A stretch of DNA of 5,115 bases, taken from positions 1 through 5,115 of the forward strand of contig JAITHH010000189.1 of the NCBI GenBank assembly GCA_031280065.1, read 5' to 3'. This document shows positions 1 to 5,115 of the stretch, piece after piece (position 1 is the stretch's first letter; each line of letters opens with the position of its first letter). The notes beneath the pieces are model-generated. The model was not told the origin of the DNA, searched no databases, and worked only from the letters and a program-made list of their open reading frames with translations. The translations under genes were made by a program, and so were the position numbers. Origin of the DNA: Treponema sp. (GTDB taxonomy: Bacteria > Spirochaetota > Spirochaetia > Treponematales > Breznakiellaceae).

Positions 1-1098
1 ATCGGCAATGAGGAGTACGCCCTGCACCTCATCCCCTCAGGAATATTCTACCCCGACAAGATGGTGATCCTCGGCGCGGGCATGGTCATAGACCCCGCAG
101 CCCTCTTCAGCGAGCTTTCTATGCTCAAAGACCGGGGCGTTGACACCGCCGGACGGGTCCTTATCTCCGACCGGGCCCACCTCGTCCTGCCCCGGTACAT
201 CCAAATCGACAAAGAGCGGGACGCGGCCCGGAAGAAACCCATCGGAACCACCGGGCGGGGCATCGGAATCACCTACTCCATGAAGAGTGAGCGCGACGGC
301 ATCCGGGTAGCGGACCTTTGCTGGAAAGAGAAGCTGGACGAACTGGACGCGGCGGACCGGGAATTCCTCGCCCCCTATGTCGAACCCCTCTCGGAGATGG
401 CCATCGACCTGGCCTCCTACCTCATGCACCGGAAGAACGCCCAAGTGCTCTTCGAAGGGGCCCAGGGAACCCTCTTAGACCTCGACCTGGGAACCTACCC
501 CTACGTGTCCAGCGGCATGTCCTGTGCCGCGGGCGCGGCCATTGGCGGATGCGTGGGGCCCCGCGCCCTGGACAAGGTGCTGGGGGTCTTCAAAGCCTAT
601 TCCACCAGGGTGGGGAACGGCCCCCTGCCCAGCGAATTCAGCCCCGGCGCGGAGGACGAACTGTGCCGCTTTATCCGGGACACCGGCCGGGAGTACGGCG
701 TAACCACCGGACGGCCCCGGCGCTGCGGTTACCTGGACCTGGTCTCCCTCCGCTACGCCTGCCTGACCAACTCCATCGACTCCCTGGTGATGACCCACCT
801 GGACGTATACGATACCCTGGACGAAATCCGCGCCTGCGTCGCCTACCGCATGGGCGATAAAATCGTGGAGCAGTTCCCCGCGTCCATCGAAGCGCTGAAC
901 CAGGCCAAACCGGTGCTCCGGAGCTTCCGGGGCTGGAAAAAGCCCCTCTCCGGCGCGCTGACCTACGAGGAATTCCCCGAAGCCGCCATGGAGTACATCG
1001 AGTTCATCGAGCGCTTCTGCGAAACCCCCATCAGCATTGTCTCCGTGGGCTATGACCGCAAAGAAACCATCATCAGAAAGAGCCCCTGGACACGGTAG
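1..1098 (+). CDS. purA: Adenylosuccinate synthase, N-terminus cut by window edge
   Basis: This cytosolic enzyme joins IMP and aspartate, using GTP, to make adenylosuccinate, the first committed step from IMP to AMP. The frame is open from base 1 and ends in TAG; the window holds 365 codons. By comparison with the E. coli enzyme, roughly 45-50 residues are missing, including the N-terminal GDEGKGK loop. Visible motifs (fragment numbering) are HLIPSG near residue 9, IGTTGRGIG at 81-89, FEGAQGTLLD at 151-160 followed by GTYPYVSS, KAYSTRVGNGPLPSE near 198-212, TTGRPRRCGYLD at 235-246 (the Arg pair that contacts IMP and GTP is kept), CVAYRM, and the closing IVSVGYDRKET. One oddity is THLD at 265-268, where most family members have TKLD, so the guanine-contact Lys is His. 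guaA follows after 26 nt on the same strand, indicating an operon. The assignment is very secure; only the true start lies outside the window. Confidence 0.97.
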   Translation: MGNEEYALHLIPSGIFYPDKMVILGAGMVIDPAALFSELSMLKDRGVDTAGRVLISDRAHLVLPRYIQIDKERDAARKKPIGTTGRGIGITYSMKSERDGIRVADLCWKEKLDELDAADREFLAPYVEPLSEMAIDLASYLMHRKNAQVLFEGAQGTLLDLDLGTYPYVSSGMSCAAGAAIGGCVGPRALDKVLGVFKAYSTRVGNGPLPSEFSPGAEDELCRFIRDTGREYGVTTGRPRRCGYLDLVSLRYACLTNSIDSLVMTHLDVYDTLDEIRACVAYRMGDKIVEQFPASIEALNQAKPVLRSFRGWKKPLSGALTYEEFPEAAMEYIEFIERFCETPISIVSVGYDRKETIIRKSPWTR

Positions 1099-1114
1099 CG
1101 GCCAGCCGGACTTG

Positions 1115-1120
1115 CGGAGA
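1115..1120 (+). promoter_or_regulatory. Ribosome binding site of guaA
   Basis: CGGAGA lies 4 nt before the ATG at 1125, or 5 nt counted from its core GGAG. It supports that start over the in-frame ATG at 1134, which would leave 13-14 nt. The site sits inside the short purA-guaA spacer, and no promoter or terminator is visible there, so guaA is probably translated from the purA message. Confidence 0.6.
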
Positions 1121-1124
1121 AATC

Positions 1125-2777
1125 ATGGATAAGATGCTCATACTCGACTTCGGAAGCCAGACCACCCAGCTCATCGGGCGGCGGATCCGGGACCTGGGGT
1201 TCTACACCGAGATCATCCCCGGCGACACCGCCCTGGGCCCTGATGTCCTTCAAGACGTGAAGGGCGTCATCCTCTCAGGCTCCCCGGAGTCGGTCTACAC
1301 CCCCGAAGGCGCCGCGCCTGACCCCGCAGTCTATACCTGCGGACTTCCCCTCCTGGGGATATGCTACGGCCTCCAGCGCATGACCGCGGACCTGGGGGGC
1401 CAGGTTGAACCCCTGCCGGCGCGGGAATACGGCGGCGTGGAAGTAACCCTGGGGGGCGGCTGGGGCGCGGGGAACCGGGCGGGCGCGTTCTTTGCGGCCT
1501 TCGATCCCGCGATCGCGCTGGGCAATATAATAGAGGGAAACGGCGCGGCGGCGGGGAATGGGCCCTTCAGCTTTACCTCCTGGATGAGCCACAGCGACAC
1601 CCTGACCCGCCTGGCCCCCGGCTTCCGGGAGTACGGCGCAAGCAGGACGGGCTTCCCCGCCGTCGTCGCCCACGAAGCAAACCTGTGGTTCGGCGTCCAA
1701 TTCCACCCGGAGGTAAGCCACTGTGAGCGGGGCGCGGAAGTCCTGGCGGCCTTTGTGTCCGGCATCTGCGGCTGCGCACGGGGCTGGACCATGGAGGGCT
1801 ATGTTGAAACCCTCCGGGAATCCCTGCGGGAGCGGGTTGGGAAGAGCCGGATACTGCTCCTCATCTCTGGCGGGGTGGATTCCACCGTTGCCGGGGCCCT
1901 GCTCCTCAAGAGCCTGGAGCCGGAGCAGGTTCACCTCATGTACATGGACACGGGCCTTATGCGGAAGGACGAGACCGCGTCGGTGCGGACGAGCCTGGAG
2001 AAACTGGGGGCCCGGCATCTGCACATCATTTCCTGCGAGGGGGAATTCTTCGCGGCCCTCAAGGGCATAGACGATCCAGAGGCCAAGCGCCGGGTCATCG
2101 GGGACCTGTTCATCACGATCCAGGAACGGGAGGTGGCCCGGCTCAAACTGCCGGATGATTACTTTCTAGCCCAGGGTACGCTCTACACGGACCTTATCGA
2201 AAGCGGCAAGGGGGTGGGCGCGAAGGCCCGGATCATCAAGAGCCATCACAACGTGGGTACTCCCCTGGTGGAGGCCAAGCGCCGGGCCGGGCGGATCGTG
2301 GAACCCCTGGACCGGCTCTACAAGGACGAAGCGCGGCGGCTGGGCCGTCTTTTGGAGGTGGACGATGAAGTGATCCGCCGGCATCCCTTTCCGGGGCCGG
2401 GGCTTGCGGTACGCATCCTGGGGGAAGTAACCCCGGAAAAGTGCCGCGTACTGCGGGAAGCGGACGCCCTCTACATCAGCGAACTGAAAAAACGCCGTTC
2501 CCCTGGGGGAATTCCGCTCTACGATGAAATTTGGCAGGCCTTCGCGGTGCTCCTCCCGGTACGCTCTGTGGGGGTCGCCGGGGATGAACGCCGCTACGGC
2601 TGGGTTCTGTCCCTGCGGGCTGTAACCAGCGCGGACGGTATGACTGCCGGCGTGTACCCCTTCCCCCCCAAGGACCTCCTGGAGATCGCCGCCCTCATCA
2701 CCAACACGGTCAAAGACATTGGCCGGGTAACTTACGATGTTTCCAGCAAGCCCCCCGCGACCATCGAATGGGAATAA
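1125..2777 (+). CDS. guaA: GMP synthase (glutamine-hydrolysing)
   Basis: This enzyme converts XMP to GMP using ATP and ammonia from glutamine, the last step of guanine nucleotide synthesis in the cytosol. Residues 1-215 are a class I glutamine amidotransferase domain with the nucleophile Cys80 in GICYGLQ, WMSHSD at 153-158, and the His194/Glu196 pair in QFHPEV. Residues 220-420 are the ATP pyrophosphatase domain with the PP-loop SGGVDS at 248-253, LAQGTLYTDLIES at 348-360 and IKSHHNVG at 371-378. Residues 420-550 are the dimerisation domain, starting at HPFPGPGL and ending in the family hallmark KPPATIEWE. At 550 residues it is about 25 longer than the E. coli enzyme (525). Most of the excess is a Gly/Ala-rich stretch around residues 109-147, and a few more residues (SPGGIP) lie near 459-464. 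All catalytic motifs are intact, so it should be active. It ends in TAA just before a palindrome-rich spacer. Confidence 0.98.
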   Translation: MDKMLILDFGSQTTQLIGRRIRDLGFYTEIIPGDTALGPDVLQDVKGVILSGSPESVYTPEGAAPDPAVYTCGLPLLGICYGLQRMTADLGGQVEPLPAREYGGVEVTLGGGWGAGNRAGAFFAAFDPAIALGNIIEGNGAAAGNGPFSFTSWMSHSDTLTRLAPGFREYGASRTGFPAVVAHEANLWFGVQFHPEVSHCERGAEVLAAFVSGICGCARGWTMEGYVETLRESLRERVGKSRILLLISGGVDSTVAGALLLKSLEPEQVHLMYMDTGLMRKDETASVRTSLEKLGARHLHIISCEGEFFAALKGIDDPEAKRRVIGDLFITIQEREVARLKLPDDYFLAQGTLYTDLIESGKGVGAKARIIKSHHNVGTPLVEAKRRAGRIVEPLDRLYKDEARRLGRLLEVDDEVIRRHPFPGPGLAVRILGEVTPEKCRVLREADALYISELKKRRSPGGIPLYDEIWQAFAVLLPVRSVGVAGDERRYGWVLSLRAVTSADGMTAGVYPFPPKDLLEIAALITNTVKDIGRVTYDVSSKPPATIEWE

Positions 2778-2823
2778 CCACGGTGAATAGGAGGCGGGCA
2801 CGAGCAGCAACTTAAGGGGGGGC

Positions 2824-2846
2824 CCGGGGGGTTCGTAACCCCCCGG
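2824..2846. terminator. Strong 10-bp hairpin after guaA, possible terminator
   Basis: Arms CCGGGGGGTT (2824-2833) and AACCCCCCGG (2837-2846) pair perfectly around the loop CGT, giving a very stable stem 47 nt after the guaA stop. No T-run follows on either strand, so it is not a textbook intrinsic terminator. It could still pause polymerase, protect the 3' end of the mRNA, or be part of a repeat element. Confidence 0.35.
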
Positions 2847-2870
2847 CGGGGGCGTTGCGGGGGCAGGGAA

Positions 2871-2886
2871 GGCCGCTTTTGCGGCC
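2871..2886. repeat. Inverted repeat with TTTT loop
   Basis: GGCCGC and GCGGCC flank a TTTT loop (AAAA on the other strand), forming a perfect 6-bp hairpin. There is no following T-run. It belongs to the palindrome cluster of this spacer. Confidence 0.5.
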
Positions 2887-2911
2887 AATTCCAGAACCAG
2901 CAGAGGGGGTA

Positions 2912-2932
2912 GCCCGCAACCGTGTTGCGGGC
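2912..2932. terminator. 9-bp hairpin near the end of the minus-strand gene, possible terminator
   Basis: GCCCGCAAC (2912-2920) and GTTGCGGGC (2924-2932) pair perfectly around a CGT loop, the same loop as in the hairpin at 2824-2846. It lies 34 nt past the stop of the minus-strand gene, where a terminator for that transcript would be expected. No T-run follows on the minus strand, so intrinsic termination is uncertain. A smaller hairpin (GGGGGA 2936-2941, TCCCCC 2946-2951) lies between it and the stop codon. Confidence 0.35.
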
Positions 2933-2965
2933 GTAGGGGGAGACTTCCCCCCGCTCACTGATTGA

Positions 2966-4894
2966 CTACGGGTACATCACCCCGTGATTGGCCAGGAGAT
3001 CGCAGAATTTCTTTTTATGTTTATCAGGCACCACGAGCAGCCGTCCTTCGGCGCGCATAGCGCAGGACTCAAGCGCGGGATCGTTCAGCAGTTCTTCAGT
3101 CAGACCCCGCTGATCCCCCAGATAGTACACGGCGGCGGGCACGAGATTCCGGCGAAAAAAGTCCGCCCGGTCCAGGGCTTGGGAAAACAGGGCCTCCCAG
3201 TGGGGCGCGGGATGCGGATCAATAAGGCGCTTGAACCTGCTGATCCGCTCTTCGATGTCCTGTATATCAGCGCAGCCCGAGACGAATGAACGGGGGCTGA
3301 TCCGCCAGCGGTCCTCGCCGAGTTTGTTCCCGATGGCATCCAGGTAAAGGCTGCGTTCAAAAGAAGAGCCCCGTACGGTAACTAAGAGGAGTTCCTTATC
3401 GGCCATGGCCTCGTATTGTTCCTGGATGCGTCCGGGCCGGGTTTCAGTAAGGCCCAGGCACCAGCGGCCCAGACCGGTAATGCGGACCGCATCAAGGGCG
3501 TCGTAGAGCGAGAAGGGCTTGGTCTTGTTCGAGCCGGCGGTAACCGGCTCCGGGGGCGTCTTCTGGGTGATCTCCAAGAGGCCAAGGGCCGCAAACAGGT
3601 AACAGTAGGCGTTGAGGAGGGGCCGTACGAGGAGATCACCGCGCAGGGATGTAAAGGGCCAAATATCCTTCTCATCCCAATCGCAATGGTACTCGACGCC
3701 CTCAACAACCAGGGAAGCCGCTTTGATGGACAGACGGTCCTCCATGCGGGCGGGGATAAAGTTGAATTCCGTTTCGTTGATCTGGATATACCGGGCCAGA
3801 CGCTCCGTGGAAAACCAGCGCTCGTCCTGGGCGATCCAGGTGAGTATCTTGCGGAAAATGCCCCGTGAGGGAGGCGGTTTTCGGTAGTGCCCCCAGCCGA
3901 CTGATTTTTTCTTGAAGTGGGCGGTTAAAACAGCAATTTCCAGATAGTCCAATTGGTACGGACTGGCTTCCTGTCCGCCTGCGGCTGTTTTTTCGCCTAT
4001 GCCGAAAAAGGTTTGAACAAGCCGCTTGATCCCGTCCTGGCCGTCTCCGGGCCGCCGGGGTTTCATAGCGGTCATACAAAGGGTAAAACGCGCCGCCAGG
4101 TCCAGGGCGTCGGGCGCTTTGTCGTACACCTGAGGAAACGGTTTAAAGCCGCATTGGGAGCGCAGGGCCGCAAGCTGCCGTTTCGGAAAGGGCTTCAGCT
4201 TAATAGCCGCGTCATCAGGGCCGCGTTCCTCAGACAGCGCCGCCGTCAGCGCGGCGGGCAGGGCTTCACAGAGCAGCGGAAACGAATCGGCAACCTCCAA
4301 GGCATTGTTGTAAACAATGCCCGCATTGTTGTAAACATCGCCCGCGTTCTCATCAATCGCGCAGCCGCTCAGGGACGCTTCCGGCGGGCCGGCAAACCAG
4401 GGGCGGATCACCTCGCGCAGAATCGCGGGCAGACCGGCGACCGCTTTATCGATATTTATCACCGTCCAGAGGAATCCAAGTTTGAGCCCCGCTTCCAATT
4501 TAATATCCCATGAGGAGTAAAGCCGGTCCTTTTCCAAGAGGGGCCTATCGCTCTTGGCCTTGTATGCCTCCAGTACCGCATAGCCAAAGAGCGCGGCATC
4601 ACGGAGTATCTCCTGCGACAGCGGCGGGAAACAGCGCAGCCATGATTCAAAGGTATTCAGGGAGAGCGAGGCAAAGAAGTCAGAGAAGGCCATGACAAGC
4701 TGGGATTTGGTTTTCGGCTTATCCTTGCCGTCCAGGGGGAGAGGTATCTGCCGCAGCTTCTCCAGCGGTATCCTATCGAAATCTTCATACAGGGTGCGCT
4801 GGAGGGATGAAAAAGAGGGGCTGTTTTTCGGCGTCTGAATTTCCACTGTTTTTGGGAAGGTTTCTATTTTGTTCATGGCTGCCTTGGTATTCAT
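2966..4894 (-). CDS. Conserved-looking 642-aa protein of unknown function with winged-helix-like core
   Basis: I do not recognise this gene with certainty. It is a complete ORF ending in TAG. The first ATG (4894) has only a weak ribosome site; Met7 (4876) has AAGG 5 nt upstream and is a fair alternative start. There is no signal peptide, membrane segment, Walker motif or clear metal-binding cluster. Residues 30-110 form a helical segment rich in Leu and aromatic residues. Residues 182-199 hold a seven-residue near-repeat (AGDVYNN, AGIVYNN). Residues 345-445 look like winged-helix material (WFSTERLARYIQINE, then VRPLLNAYCYLFAALGLLEI), followed by YDALDAVRITGLGRWCLG at 464-481. Residues 500-642 (LLLVTVRGSSFERSL, WRISPRSFVSGC, IEERISRF, RAEGRLLVVPDK) loosely recall the XPB/Ssl2-like Helicase_C_3 region found beside helicases, but no helicase motor is present. 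It lies just downstream of a winged-HTH regulator, probably in one transcript. Composition is visibly less GC-rich than purA-guaA. Confidence 0.85.
   Translation of the reverse strand: MNTKAAMNKIETFPKTVEIQTPKNSPSFSSLQRTLYEDFDRIPLEKLRQIPLPLDGKDKPKTKSQLVMAFSDFFASLSLNTFESWLRCFPPLSQEILRDAALFGYAVLEAYKAKSDRPLLEKDRLYSSWDIKLEAGLKLGFLWTVINIDKAVAGLPAILREVIRPWFAGPPEASLSGCAIDENAGDVYNNAGIVYNNALEVADSFPLLCEALPAALTAALSEERGPDDAAIKLKPFPKRQLAALRSQCGFKPFPQVYDKAPDALDLAARFTLCMTAMKPRRPGDGQDGIKRLVQTFFGIGEKTAAGGQEASPYQLDYLEIAVLTAHFKKKSVGWGHYRKPPPSRGIFRKILTWIAQDERWFSTERLARYIQINETEFNFIPARMEDRLSIKAASLVVEGVEYHCDWDEKDIWPFTSLRGDLLVRPLLNAYCYLFAALGLLEITQKTPPEPVTAGSNKTKPFSLYDALDAVRITGLGRWCLGLTETRPGRIQEQYEAMADKELLLVTVRGSSFERSLYLDAIGNKLGEDRWRISPRSFVSGCADIQDIEERISRFKRLIDPHPAPHWEALFSQALDRADFFRRNLVPAAVYYLGDQRGLTEELLNDPALESCAMRAEGRLLVVPDKHKKKFCDLLANHGVMYP
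4302..4343 (-). repeat. 21-nt tandem duplication inside the 642-aa gene
   Basis: Units 4302-4322 and 4323-4343 match at 19 of 21 bases; the first 14 bases (GCATTGTTGTAAAC) are identical. The period is exactly seven codons and gives the peptide near-repeat around residues 184-197. The first unit also starts a palindrome, GCATTGT (4302-4308) with ACAATGC (4314-4320). The patch is AT-rich compared with its surroundings. With only two units and no spacers it is not a CRISPR array. Confidence 0.8.
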
Positions 4895-4927
4895 TCTACC
4901 AGAAATCCCGCGGAACAGGTAAGAAGG

Positions 4928-5115
4928 TTAAGGGGAGGGCGCACAGCCAAGCCAACCGGGGGGGCAGGGGGGCGCGAACCTGCGGTTCGATGGCCTCCCG
5001 GGTTTCCCTTCGGTAAAGATAAGCCCGGTTTCCTCCAGCACCTGAACATGGTAGGCCGCCGTCGAGAGGGGCAGACTGAATTCCTCCGCCAGTTCGCTGA
5101 TATTCGCCGGTTTAG
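4928..5115 (-). CDS. Winged helix-turn-helix (ArsR-like) regulator, C-terminal part only
   Basis: The frame is open from the right edge; its first full codon is 5113-5111 and it stops at TAA (4930-4928), giving 61 visible residues. Residues 4-12 (NISELAEEF) fit the first helix of a helix-turn-helix, residues 16-30 (LSTAAYHVQVLEETG) the recognition helix, and LIFTEGKPGRPSNRRF the start of the wing. This pattern is typical of ArsR-type and related DNA-binding transcription regulators. The start and any N-terminal part are outside the window. The tail after the wing (PPCPPGWLGCAPSP) is translated from C6 and C7 runs and does not look like a folded domain, so the gene may be truncated by G-rich repeat DNA or frame-shifted there. 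It ends 33 nt before the start of the 642-aa gene, so the two are likely cotranscribed and the regulator may control the unit. Confidence 0.7.
   Translation of the reverse strand, partial: KPANISELAEEFSLPLSTAAYHVQVLEETGLIFTEGKPGRPSNRRFAPPCPPGWLGCAPSP
4958..4989. repeat. G7/G6 homopolymer runs and short palindrome in the regulator tail
   Basis: On the + strand G7 (4958-4964) is separated by CA from G6 (4967-4972). A perfect 6-bp hairpin follows, CGAACC (4975-4980) and GGTTCG (4984-4989) with loop TGC. The composition resembles the spacer at 2816-2960; GGGGGCAGGG occurs in both (2859-2868 and 4960-4969). Runs of this length are prone to slippage and would change the reading frame of the regulator's tail. 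Confidence 0.6.

Larger units (their letters stand above)
2778..2965. repeat. G-run and palindrome-rich convergent spacer
   Basis: This 188-nt stretch between the stops of guaA and the opposing gene shows no credible coding sequence. From about 2816 it is dominated by G and C runs and contains four perfect inverted repeats: arms 2824-2833/2837-2846, 2871-2876/2881-2886, 2912-2920/2924-2932 and 2936-2941/2946-2951. The word GTTGCGGG occurs twice (in 2851-2868 and 2922-2940). Two of the hairpins share the three-base loop CGT. The density of structure suggests a dispersed intergenic repeat family, or a two-way transcription end, or both. Only one copy can be seen here, so the repeat reading is inference. 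Confidence 0.6.

Noticed and set aside
1275..2024. Long open frame (249 codons) on the minus strand across guaA
   Set aside because: It lies entirely antisense to a clearly coding guaA. Open antisense frames are common in GC-rich genes, and its Pro/Gly/Arg/Ala-rich translation shows no family motif.
2871..2886. Classical intrinsic terminator
   Set aside because: The T-run is the loop of the hairpin and does not follow the stem; no T-run follows on either strand.
2166..2888. Open frame (240 codons) on the minus strand from the palindromic spacer into guaA
   Set aside because: It is mostly antisense to conserved GuaA sequence, starts inside the repeat-rich spacer, and its translation looks like a mirror of guaA codon bias with no recognisable domain.
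4302..4343. Possible CRISPR repeat pair
   Set aside because: The units are directly adjacent with no spacer, number only two, and lie in frame within a coding sequence.
3953..4513. Open frame (186 codons) on the plus strand inside the 642-aa gene
   Set aside because: Its translation is rich in Arg and Gly without motifs, and the opposite strand carries the single long frame that spans the whole region with sensible protein composition.
2966..4894. A full helicase in the 642-aa gene
   Set aside because: No Walker A (GxGKT/S), DExx or arginine-finger motif is visible; only the end region resembles helicase-associated domains.
4807..5016. Small plus-strand open frame (69 codons) across the start of the 642-aa gene
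   Set aside because: It overlaps the start of one minus-strand gene and the HTH codons of the other, has no credible ribosome site, and shows no recognisable motif.

Overview
The window carries the purine-nucleotide end of a bacterial housekeeping operon on the + strand and, facing it, a less familiar two-gene unit on the - strand. The DNA is GC-rich, with long G/C runs between genes. The style of the purA and guaA proteins (for example a GuaA opening with MDKMLILDFGSQTTQLIGRR), together with the G-run, palindrome-rich spacer, reminds me of spirochaetes, perhaps a GC-richer termite-gut-type Treponema relative. This is an impression from pattern memory and not a demonstrated placement.

Layout. 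(1) Positions 1-1098, +: purA, adenylosuccinate synthase, missing its N-terminus beyond the left edge. (2) Positions 1125-2777, +: guaA, a complete glutamine-hydrolysing GMP synthase, 26 nt after purA and very probably in the same transcript. The pair draws on the IMP branch point: PurA commits IMP to AMP, and GuaA completes GMP from XMP. The IMP dehydrogenase gene (guaB) is not in the window. (3) Positions 2778-2965: a 188-nt spacer between convergent genes, packed with perfect short-loop hairpins and G-runs. It probably separates the two transcripts and may be a copy of a dispersed repeat. (4) Positions 2966-4894, -: a complete 642-residue protein of unknown function. It is soluble-looking, has a winged-helix-like middle, and its C-terminal third loosely recalls the XPB/Ssl2-like 'Helicase_C_3' type, but it has no ATPase motor. 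(5) Positions 4928-5115, -: the last 61 codons of a winged helix-turn-helix, ArsR-like regulator that runs off the right edge. It lies 33 nt upstream of the unknown gene and is likely cotranscribed with it.

Points worth a second look: the abrupt end of the regulator in G7/G6 homopolymer runs, where a one-base slip would open a frame ending on the ATGA of the next gene; a His in place of the usual Lys in the guanine-recognition motif of PurA; a Gly/Ala-rich insertion in the GuaA amidotransferase domain; a 21-nt in-frame tandem duplication in the unknown gene; and similar G-rich palindromic DNA on both sides of that gene. I see no tRNA, rRNA, CRISPR array, transposase or recognisable riboswitch. 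No clearly new multi-gene system can be demonstrated here; the regulator plus 642-residue protein is the best candidate for something undescribed.
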